Source: Nautilus pompilius
Taxonomy: Eukaryota; Mollusca; Cephalopoda; Nautilida; Nautilidae
DNA length: 64,000 nucleotides
Assembly: GCA_018389105.1 (NCBI GenBank)
Contig: JACATO010002186.1
Location: forward strand, 1,626,501-1,690,500
Reading direction: 5' to 3'
Part shown: positions 55,701-64,000 of the stretch, in pieces
How positions within the stretch are numbered: the stretch's first letter is position 1
Layout of the letters: the number at the start of each line of letters is the position of its first letter
Translations under genes and position numbers: made by a program
The notes under the pieces: generated by a model
The model's input: the letters and a program-made list of their open reading frames with translations, nothing else
The model's database searches: none
What the model was told of the DNA's origin: nothing

Positions 55701-58251
55701 ATGGTCAGGTTTCATTTTTAGGAATGTTACTGAGCCCATCTTAAAATTACACAGAAAAATACTGTATTGGCAATTTGTATTTTGTCATTCTGTTACCCAG
55801 GTTACTAAGTTCCATGCAATTGATATTGTAGCAATTTTGGATGTTTAAATGTCTTCACATCATTTGTAACAACAACGAGAAATAAATCACATCTCTTTTT
55901 GCTGGGCAGGTTTGTGTTCATTGCTATGGAAGCTCTGGACCAGTTATTGGTTGCCTGTCATGCCCAGTCGATCAATTTGTTTGTGGAAAGCTTTCTGAAG
56001 ATGGTGCAGAAGCTGCTGGAGTATGAAAATCCAGATTTACAGATCTTGGCTACAGCATCAGTAAGTAGAAATAATGTTTGTTTTGCATGAGTTGGCCTGG
56101 GATTGTAACTATAGCTGTGCTGTTGCTATTATGGTAATCACTCACTAGGGACCTACATCTTTCTCTCTAATGAACAGAAATCCAAGTTTAATTAATCACA
56201 CGGGTTGGTAACCAAGGAAGAATGGATAATTTCTGAATCAGTCAGTAGGAAGAAGACATGCCAGGAGTATCTGCCTATAATTTCTTTTATAACATTGTCT
56301 GTAGCTTAAGAGCTTTATTAATTAAATTTTGGTGGTGGTTTCTTTTCACTCAGAAATATTTATAATTTGTCGTATAATCTTTTCATGTAAAAGTCTGAAA
56401 AATGTTACAGGTAAGTAATTTCTTTTACTTGTGATACTAGTTGCTCAGATATGCCTCTTGCTTCAAATTGAAGACTCTCTTCTTTCATTTTCTGCGGCTG
56501 TCTTTTTTAGTGTCAGTTATTGTGCATGTCGATCTTTCTTTAAAATGTCTTAAAAGGCTACTCTCTTAATTATCATAGGCAAGCACCCTTTGAAAAATCT
56601 ATTATACAAAAGAAAAGGAAGAATCTGACTGGTTTTATAAATAGTGGAAACACATTAAATACAAAATAATATGAAACCTGCTATCTCCACTTTTGTTGGA
56701 TAGATAGGCTGGATCTCCTGTCCCATCATCAAGTGAGTGATGTTGTCCAAATAGTCAGTCAGTACCACTTTGGAAGAATTCTGAACAGGTTTGCAACATT
56801 CTAGCCACAAAAAGAAGAAAAAAACATTGCATAGACTGGGTTTGTCTTGTTTGGTTTATTGTTTTCTTGTGTCAGAAAAGAATCTCTCCATTCTCTGAGG
56901 TAAAAAAAAAAAGCGATTCTTTGATCATTTTAAAGAGTAGATAAAAAAAAAACCTGAGTTCATGAAGGAAATTCTGTTATCTGGTAATGAGGACAGGGTA
57001 CTTGGACTCTTACCTAAAAAAAATTTTTTTTTTAAAAGCCAAACGGGAGGCTGACAGACAGATGGAGAGAGAGACAAACAGACTCTCTCTCTCTCTCTCT
57101 CTGTAATAGAATAGTGAGACTGTTGCTTTGACTGAATCATATTATGTATAATTGTTCTGATGGAAGAAGAGAGAAGATAACATAGTTTTGAAAAATGTTT
57201 AAAAGATGGTTGAAATAAGATATGATCATAAAGTTCTGTCACCAATTTTTTTTCTTTTTTTACCAAAATAAATTTAAAGCATTTTTTTTTTATTACAGAA
57301 TATGCATATTCTATTGCAAGCAACCAGTATAGCATTAACTCTGATGTTCGTGATATGGAAAGCCTCTTCACTGTTTTTAAATTCACTTAGTTATATATTA
57401 ATTGGGATTTGGGTATACCTGTATAACATTAAACTTTAATTTATGTCTCATAAATGTGTAGAATTTTGAATAGACCAGTATTACTTTTTATGTTTGTTTC
57501 ATCTAGTCTTGGGTTGGGTTGTGGACCGGGGGGGGATCTGAGAGGCCCGACAGGATATTGTACTCCAAAAAAATCTGCACTAAAATGTTTAAGAATAAAT
57601 GTCGGAGGTTTACCATCTTTTGCCTGCCAACCTCTAACTTGAAGCAGGATCAATGTTCCTGGTTATGTGTTAATCTGGATACATTGACTTATTGATAAAA
57701 CTTGGTATAATATTTAAAAGAGAGAGAGAGAGAAGCAATATTCCAGTTTCTGACTAAAGAAAAAATAAGCTTCCATTTTTTTTTCTGAAGTCTAATAATT
57801 AGCCAATTAATTAATCAGAAAAATAGTTAATTACCAATTATGTACTGATTAATTTGTACATCCCTACAACCTTACAATATCATATATATACATGGGTGTT
57901 TTAATTTTGTGAATGCTTAGGGATTTTCTAGTTACTACTATTTCAATGTGAAATCTTGCAGAAGTTTATTGAAAGATTCAACAGACAGACACACACTCAC
58001 AAAAAAAGAAAACTATGAATACTGCCAGTCTAACTGGAATGTGGATTAGACAACTTTATCTGGTTTGAAGAGATTATCATTTTCTTTTAATGAAATACTT
58101 ATAAATTTTTTTTATTTTTTTTTTTTCAGTTTGTGAAATTTGCCAACATAGAAGAGGACACGCCATCCTATCATAGGCGTTATGACTTCTTTGTGTCTCG
58201 ATTTAGCTCTATGTGTCACAGCGACTTAGATAATGAAACAGAAAGGCTCAG
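43744..58251 (+). CDS. EFR3: EFR3, plasma-membrane scaffold of the PI4KIII-alpha complex (5' part, 5 exons; 3' end outside window)
   Basis: Five exons join in phase into 162 codons plus two bases. The N-terminus has the cysteine cluster SCFCC, which in EFR3 proteins is palmitoylated and holds the protein at the plasma membrane. There, with TTC7 and FAM126/hyccin, it recruits phosphatidylinositol 4-kinase III-alpha to make PI4P. Next come LKPRYKRLVDNIFP, DGLVKNNMEKLTFYALSSP, IAMEALDQLLVACHAQSI and FVKFANIEEDTPSYHRRYDF, nearly the same as human EFR3A and fly Rolling blackout. Family length is about 800 residues, so most of the helical-repeat body lies right of 64000. Homology is recognised by eye but is unambiguous. 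Confidence 0.97.
43809..43828. repeat. (CCG)n trinucleotide run
   Basis: Six uninterrupted CCG units, just inside intron 1 of EFR3, in the CpG-rich block. Confidence 0.9.
44490..44756 (-). repeat. SINE family A copy
   Basis: The minus strand begins GTGAGCACTGTAGTCCAGTG and GTTAGTCTACTTGACTGC (box A region), then AAATTTAAATCCTGG (box B region), CTCTTCTTCACCAGCTGG, ACATGTGGGTTTTCACC and CACATCTGAAAAA. A (TGG)n run lies in its 3' part. Confidence 0.75.
46112..46190 (+). repeat. tRNA-like SINE head (tentative)
   Basis: GGTCAGTCAGTAGATAATTGG followed about 30 bases on by TTGTTCAAATCCAACC resembles box A and box B of a tRNA promoter. It does not fold as a whole tRNA and differs from family A, so it may be a second, old SINE family. 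Confidence 0.3.
46341..46417 (+). CDS. EFR3: EFR3 exon 2 (cysteine cluster)
   Basis: 77 bases after TTTTTTCTAG, encoding SCFCCVALKPRYKRLVDNIF-PVNAQ, and ending CAG|GTAACA in phase 0. Confidence 0.95.
46418..48751. other. EFR3 intron 2
   Basis: A+T-rich. The open frame at 47296-47586 (minus) is unrecognised and probably chance. Confidence 0.7.
48752..48882 (+). CDS. EFR3: EFR3 exon 3
   Basis: 131 bases after TTATTACAG: DGLVKNNMEKLTFYALSSP, EKLDRIGEYLAQRMSRDV, HRHRRI and GG of a split glycine, then GTGAGT. The junction reads RHRRIGFVFIAMEAL against RHRSGYVLIAMEAL in human, so one residue (I) is extra at the exon edge. Confidence 0.96.
49501..49823. mobile_element. MITE, TGGCCAAAAGTTTT family
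   Basis: Ends are inverted repeats: TTGGCCAAAAGTTTTGCATT at the left, and ATGGCCAAACTTTGCATCAC reading inward from the right, about 320 bp apart. Internal similarity to 7465-7830 makes two copies of one family in this window. Non-coding. Confidence 0.65.
50144..52247 (+). mobile_element. hAT DNA transposon, ZBED5-like, decayed
   Basis: Terminal repeats CAGTGTTTTCCAAACT and, inward from the other end, CAGTATTTTCCAAACT, inside 8-bp flanks TTCTACAG / ATCTACAG (7 of 8). Length is 2,104 bp. The interior carries a broken ZBED5/SCAND3-type transposase. The slight divergence of the target duplication and many coding breaks make it older than the element at 8068. Confidence 0.93.
50520..52065 (+). 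pseudogene. ZBED5/SCAND3-type hAT transposase, broken
   Basis: Pieces in order: KLKQHLEYVGKSVEFFQKKL (KHL-type finger region), RISDISDQLIESLKTSHFGL followed by QEDEATDVVKD (first catalytic aspartate region), a degraded middle with VDVFEKLSHLNRSEQ and RKLQLWEKK, and the C-terminal ISSDKAMKILPFVTYLCETG with FSAAM. This is the order in ZBED5-like proteins. Several stops and frame changes separate the pieces. It resembles a domesticated gene family but is itself dead. Confidence 0.85.
54685..55196 (-). other. Unassigned open region, two overlapping frames
   Basis: Two consecutive minus-strand frames (84 and 86 codons) meet at 54942. Residues such as CVACKKLLLFYKNKW, ALADYLTKTKP and FKDTFPVTVPMSYIEIQ look more protein-like than most A+T-rich chance frames here. 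I recognise no family. It may be a remnant of a transposon or a retrocopy, or chance. Confidence 0.25.
55910..56060 (+). CDS. EFR3: EFR3 exon 4
   Basis: 151 bases after GCTGGGCAG: FVFIAMEALDQLLVACHAQS, VESFLKMVQKLLEYENPDLQ, ILATAS, then GTAAGT. Phase 2 in and 0 out. Confidence 0.97.
56061..58129. other. EFR3 intron 4
   Basis: Microsatellites (CT)n at about 57081-57103 and (GA)n at 57719-57734. A small G+C-rich patch near 57520-57560. No gene or element recognised. Confidence 0.75.
57081..57103. repeat. (CT)n microsatellite
   Basis: About eleven CT units, preceded by GACAGA/GAGAGA-rich sequence. Confidence 0.9.
58130..58251 (+). CDS. EFR3: EFR3 exon 5
   Basis: 122 bases after TTTTTTCAG: FVKFANIEEDTPSYHRRYDF, FVSRFSSMCHSDLDNETERL and a split arginine, then GTGAGT. 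It is the last exon I can place; the next conserved segment (IR..GIRGIQGVVRKT in human) is not found before 64000. Confidence 0.96.
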
Positions 58252-61200
58252 GTGAGTTGGATTGGTGTTTTTCGGTATTGTGGTCAGCTAGAGAGCATCA
58301 CTCAATTGTGAGGCATGAATGTTCTTGCCTCTCATTTATACCTGTCTAGTTATCTTGTCATAAAAATACAAATTGCATTGTATTCAAAATTTGTTTAGCA
58401 TTTTGTTTGTTTTTTTTAAAATGACCATTGTCTTTATGTGGATGTTAAAACCAAAAGTGGGCTTTCTCTCTACTCTGTAGGATTTTCAAACTTCAACTGT
58501 TACTGGTTTCATACTTGCAGAAAATGGTAAATTAATTTGCCTGTAATTATTAGCACCATCATCATCATTATTGTATTGTTTGCTTGTTTTTCTTTCCATT
58601 CTTTCTTTGTACATGTATGTGGCATTTGTTATTTTTTAAGCCAGTTTAATATCATAATGTATAGTTTTAGATGGATTTTTAAATTTCTCAAGTACAAACA
58701 GTGAAAAGGTATAGAATACAGTACTATGTGTTACCAAAAAATTAATAATATGCACTTTGCTTTTAAATTTTGTTGTTTGGATAAACTGTGGCTATGGAAT
58801 AAGGTGATCTGGGAACACTATTAGGTGGGATATTTTCATAAATTGTTGGAAAACTTTGTTTCCTAGTTTACACTTTACACTGACTGGGAAAAAATTGCAC
58901 TGCTTTGCAGACTAAGACAAGATGTAATGGCTTTTGTTGGGGATTTAAACCATAGTATCACTCAGTATTAGCATAGTAATGTCTGTTATTAATGTAGCTA
59001 ATAGCATTATGAATAATGTCCAGTATTGAAGAAGTAACTAATAGGGTTAAATCACCAGACCAGTAGAGTGACTTCACTTCTTGTTGCCCTTGTTCTGGAA
59101 AGCAAATGTCGAGTGTGGTGATGGTTTTACCAGTCGGATGAGTAAAAGCAAAGTTATATTAGCCAATGCTTCTTAGCAAAAGAGAAGCATTGTGTACTCA
59201 TTTGAATTCTAAGTATTCTTGATATCCTCAACATTTTTAGATAAGACCCAAAGATTTTCTGGACTAGAAGTGGATCACATCTGAAATTTTGTTCAACAGC
59301 TTAGAAAAATGAATTTTGTAATCTAACCATAGGGAATGAGTTATTTATTGTTTGGATAACAAAGATGATCTGACCAATGTAGCAAGAGTAGTGATGGGTT
59401 TACACCAGTGAAAATTTACCTACAGTGAAGTTCCAGAAGTTAATGAATCATTAAATCAATGCTTTGATTGAAAGTTTCTATAAACTATCAATCTGTAATT
59501 GTTTGTTTCAGTGGTTAGTGTATTTTTTATTTTTGCTTTTTTTTAAAAATTCATCTATTTTTAATGCTCTTGTTGTTTCTAAAGCACTTCATGATTCCTA
59601 ACCAGTATCAATGTTTCTTGGAAATACTTTAATTTGTCACTGAACTTTATAAGGAATAGATATTTTATATTAAACTCATTGCAGTAGTAATAGACTGTCA
59701 TTTTTTAATTCCAGGTCTAAAATACCATTGGAGTAAAATATAGGAAAATATCTATAGACTGTAATTTGAATTAACTTAGTGTCATTACTATTATCCAACC
59801 CTTAATATCATCTGTAAAGTGTAACACTTCTTGCAAGATTCTCTGGATCATTATAGTTTGGTGGACTTTATCAAGATGTTGTAAAGTTTTGTAATTAATG
59901 CCATGACAGTCGTCATTATTTTAAATCTCTGATTATCTACTATTTTTAAAATTATTATTTGGAAAAGGAAAATCTTTTAATAAAATAATTATTTAAAAAA
60001 AAAAAAATGGCCCGAAGATTTATGCAGCGTATTGTCATTACTTGTATCATTATTACTCGCTTAGCCATAAAGGATAGATAAATCTTGAGAGAACTAGCGG
60101 TTAAAGTTTAGGACATTTTAAATTACAGACTTTAACATACCGCCCAAAGTATAGTTGGCTTCTTATTAGATTGACAGAGTTGAAAAAAAAAAAAAAAATT
60201 CTATACATTTATTTTTTAACAAAGCCAGTGTTGAAGATATTTCCTGATCGTTTCGTGTTTTAGCATATGGTTTTGGCTGGTGCAGGTGGTGATGTTGGTA
60301 TTCATTATCTGTCATTTGTCCCTTTTCATTATTACCTAAGCTTGTATCTGTTAGAAATTAGTAGTGACAGAATGTCTAATAGGATATCAAATACCTGACT
60401 AATTGATTGTTTTTGTTGTTGTTTTCTTTGCTATGATGCTACCAATAGATTTGCAAATAGCAGTAATTTATGAATAAAATGTAAAGGAACAAGGCATTTA
60501 ATTTTCCCAAAGTAACATGATCTTAAATGGTTTTAAAGGAAATATGTGAATCATTATTTTCATTTTGAAATGATAGGTGGCCCCTTTTTTTTTTCTTTGT
60601 TTTAAAGATAAATGTTTATTGCAAGTGTTTTGCAAAACCATTTTGGCTCATCACAGCAAACTGGAGTAACATCCAGTTGCAGTAATAAAGAGACTAACTA
60701 TATGGTGAGTTGGCTCTCTGGAGTCTGGTTGGTTTTGAAGCTAAGATTATATTTCATTCAGTCACACCATATGATTAACTGTTGATTGTCACATTAATTT
60801 TAACGTGTGTTTGTGCTTTATATCGTTTTTGTATCCATGAGTTTTTGCTGGTGAAGAGGACTAAGGGCCAAAAAAGGGGGGGTGTATAGAAAACGACTTG
60901 CGCGAAAACTTTTGGCATTACAGCTAACAGGCTTCAGACACTTTGATGGTGACTCCTACAATACTTTAGAACCTACAAGAGCTCGTGATTGTTTACCATG
61001 TAAACATTTAAAATATCATCAGTCCACACAACCATTCTTATATGACGGTTTGTCCTTTAAATGCCAAATTTTTTGGCTAATTGGTACATTTGTTCTAGCA
61101 CTAGTTTAGGACAGTTTCCGTATCGATCACAGAGATAGTAGCCACATTATAGACACCTGCTTTTATCACCACTAGAACAGTTGCAGCTTGCTGTTGGCTT

Positions 61201-64000
61201 GATAAAAAAAAATTGATTAACCTTAAAAAATTTTATAGAGATTCTTTTTTTTAAACAAAATATAACACTTTTAAACAGACTTGTGTACAAAGAGAATTTT
61301 TGCATCTCCTCCAATTGACTAAAAGTTTAACTATTTACTTACTGAAATCTCTCAAAAACTGACTGCTATACAACCATTGCTAAATCAATCTCCTGGCACC
61401 TGAGGAACACTGGCTTTGCTGGGAGCTTTCTGGCAGCAAACTGGGCAACTATTTATATATATTCATTACCCAATTATATTAACATCTTATCTGCACAGGC
61501 TGGATGGCAGGCTCCTTATTTAATCATTAACATCAGGGCTGGGTTGCATCCTGACTACTGACCTTGGCTGCCAACATGGAGATTGAGAGTATGGCAGTGA
61601 GAGATGTGTAAATATGTGCATTTCAGTGATTTGCACGAGCATTGAACGGCTAAACATCTGTATTCTGTTTCTGTTAGACTACATTATCGATAAGATCTCA
61701 TCCAGCAAAATTTTTCCAGATCCAGAAAATAATGCACTACATGAGCTTTGCTCCAGTCCTGTGTCCCAGAGGTTCTCTGATAGTCCCTAATGTTCTAACG
61801 TGTTTGAGAGGTGTGCTTTAGTATCCTAGGTTACTTAACATGCTCTCAGGTTCTCTGGTTCTCCCATGAATGTGTGAATATTCTAACATAGCAATCTATT
61901 TAGTCTTGCGAGTTACTTAACACGGGAACTTTGGTTAGTCAACAGGAGCATTAGAGAATTTACAGATTTGTTAAGTCATTTATCCGATGAAAAGGTATCT
62001 CATTGGTAGTTTAGAATAACCACAGATCATCTCTTATTTAAACTGTCATTTTTACCTATCTTAAATCACAGGAGAGGGGAAGTAGTCTGAAATCCCCATT
62101 TTAAAATTGATTTTCACTTGAATTGTACTTTTTTTCTTTTTTTTTAATACAAAATATTTCATTTATTTTGAACCTGATTTTTATTCCCCTGTTTCCGACC
62201 TGAGCTTTATGTCATTGGAAGCATAAAAATTGGAACTAAATTATCCAACTCTACCGGCCCAGATTTTTTTTGAAAAACCTTATCGGTGACAAGAAATGTA
62301 AAGCTCTTGACACTATTCGTGTACACAGTAAAAAATATGTTTATTTTGCATTTTCATTATTATACAACTAATAATTCACTCAGACAATAAATTTTTTTAA
62401 TTATCCTTGTGTTTAGGAAGCCTAGATAAAGTCAATACAAAAAAAACAACAATAGTCAGTACACATTTAAAAGGAGGAGAACCTTGTCTCAGGCCTCACA
62501 GTTGCCTACTTATGGTACTGTCCACTTTGTTTTACTAGAAATTAACTATTATTTTTTACTGTTGGGCACAACCCAGAGAAACAATGATGCATCATCTAGG
62601 TGCCAGATAGTCATTTCAGGAAATACAGTATTCTCTACAATTGAAATACACTTAAGGAAGAATTTTATGGGTGTTGATCTATGATATATCTGGGTTTTGT
62701 GCAGACACTAATAGATCTAGATTACACATATAAGGTAAAAAGAGAGAGAGAGAGATACAATTTAAGGTTTTTTGTAACATTTTATAATAATAAACCATAG
62801 ATCTTTTTGTTTAAAACATTACTGTTTAGAGGTTTGGTTTGTATTAGTTTAGGAGACCAACCATTTTGCCAGTATGAGAACTGTTGTATATACAGACATT
62901 CTCACATCTATATAAAAAAATCTTAATTAAAATTATCTTATTGGTCACTGAAGCAGCAAAACTGGCAAAATCTTTGCCAGTCCAACAGATGCTATTGTTT
63001 AGAAAGCTGCTGTAATGACATTTGATATCATATCTCGTGTTGATACCTGTATGATGTGAATGCCTTGTTTTAAAAAGAGCAAAAACATTATATGCCATTA
63101 CTTTATAATGACTACAAAGGGGTGATATCAATTAGCAACTTATTTATAGTGCCTGGTGGTGTGTTTTAATCAACTAATTTGTATATGGTTAATATCTCTT
63201 GTTTTGTGACCTTTTCTTGTTTCAAATGATATGGAGACTATTTCTTGTGAAAACAACAAAAATAATGTCATATTCAAAAAATTATAATTTTTCTGCTGGT
63301 CCAGAAGAGAAAATACATTAATTATGTAAAAATACCACCTACAGTTTCCTTTTAGTTTATCATCTAACCTTGACAGAGAGTCCCTGATCAGCTTACCCAT
63401 GATGTGAGATTCTCATATCAATGAAACCAGAGCAGTCAAGTTCAGGAATTGTATGTGTGCAAATTCAGAATGTGGGAAGGAAAATACAAAGTTTATTCAT
63501 TGTTTCTGAATATTCCCATCTGAGTTGGTAGCCAAATAGGTAAGGACTTGCTTTTGCCTGCCTGTTCCTCACATGTACCAAACTTTATGTTTCAGTTAAA
63601 CATGCAATAAAAAGAATCAGGGAGTTCTTTTCTCTAACTGAAAATGTTTTTTTAGGGAATTCATGTGCAATATTATTGTATTGAAGCTTGTAACTGAGGG
63701 TAGATTTTGAAAGATGATGAATAAAAAACAGTACAAGATGTGCCTTTGCTTAAGGCTTCATTAGACCCATTTTGGAATATACTTAGGCTTGGAGTATCCA
63801 TTTAACCTTGATCTTTGATGTTTGGAGTTATTCACCATTACTGAGACTTTTAAATGGATATATTTCACTTGTTTAGGTCATGAGTGAAGAGTAGGTGTTG
63901 ACTTTACATTAAATCTCAAGTGATGAGAATTATTTCTCTAGCTATAATGTCATTGAATCATCAGCATGCTAAAGTATGGACCTGTTAAAGAATCAGGTGA
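58252..64000. other. EFR3 intron 5 (partial)
   Basis: No further EFR3 exon and no recognisable transposon protein. Short poly(A/T) tracts and a (GA)n tract at 62739-62755. The open frames at 60882-61109, 62484-62684 and 62844-63400 show no known protein and are likely chance. Confidence 0.65.

Larger units (their letters stand above)
48883..55909. other. EFR3 intron 3 (7.0 kb)
   Basis: Holds a MITE (49501-49823), a ZBED5-like hAT (50144-52247) and an unassigned open region at 54685-55196. The stretches 52256-54684 and 55200-55909 show nothing recognisable. Confidence 0.75.

Noticed and set aside
57441-57653. Opposed frames on both strands with Gly/Pro-rich content
   Set aside because: Mirror frames over one small G+C-rich patch; no splice or family support.
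60882-61109. 75-codon plus-strand frame as next EFR3 exon
   Set aside because: Does not match the conserved EFR3 segment that should follow exon 5 and has no suitable splice sites.

Overview
This is a stretch of an animal nuclear genome. It is A+T-rich, its genes are split into short exons by introns of up to about 13 kb, and it carries many old transposon copies, tRNA-derived SINEs and microsatellites. The two host genes are recognisable as metazoan RGS22 and EFR3. Their divergence from the vertebrate proteins, together with the repeat content, suggests a lophotrochozoan, most likely a mollusc. That placement is inference, and I cannot name the species.

Left two-thirds, minus strand (1 to about 42.5 kb): the 5' part of RGS22, a regulator of G-protein signalling with several RGS domains. 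I placed eleven coding exons and one non-coding first exon. Their phases fit together without a break into the first 824 codons, and the gene runs off the left edge. Its introns hold most of the mobile DNA: two hAT elements with clear ends and target-site duplications, a hAT remnant, a hAT-like MITE, Tc1/mariner remnants, a mariner MITE with perfect terminal repeats, two LINE fragments, several copies of one SINE family, and three tandem copies of a 90-bp unit.

Middle (42.5-44.1 kb): a C+G- and CpG-rich divergent promoter region between the two genes.

Right third, plus strand (43.7-64 kb): the 5' part of EFR3, the plasma-membrane anchor of the phosphatidylinositol 4-kinase complex. Five exons were placed (162 codons plus two bases), starting with an exon that has only 7 coding bases. 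The gene runs off the right edge. Its introns hold a complete-looking but decayed ZBED5-type hAT, a MITE and a SINE.

The most unusual structure is a 1.05-kb inverted duplication. RGS22 exon 5 with both flanking intron pieces (32886-33938) is repeated almost unchanged, in opposite orientation, at 10821-11874 inside a later intron of the same gene. The copy keeps its reading frame and splice signals but lies antisense to RGS22. The pre-mRNA should therefore be able to fold into a kilobase hairpin that contains exon 5. I found no sign of a phage, CRISPR or bacterial-type system, and no retrovirus-like element.
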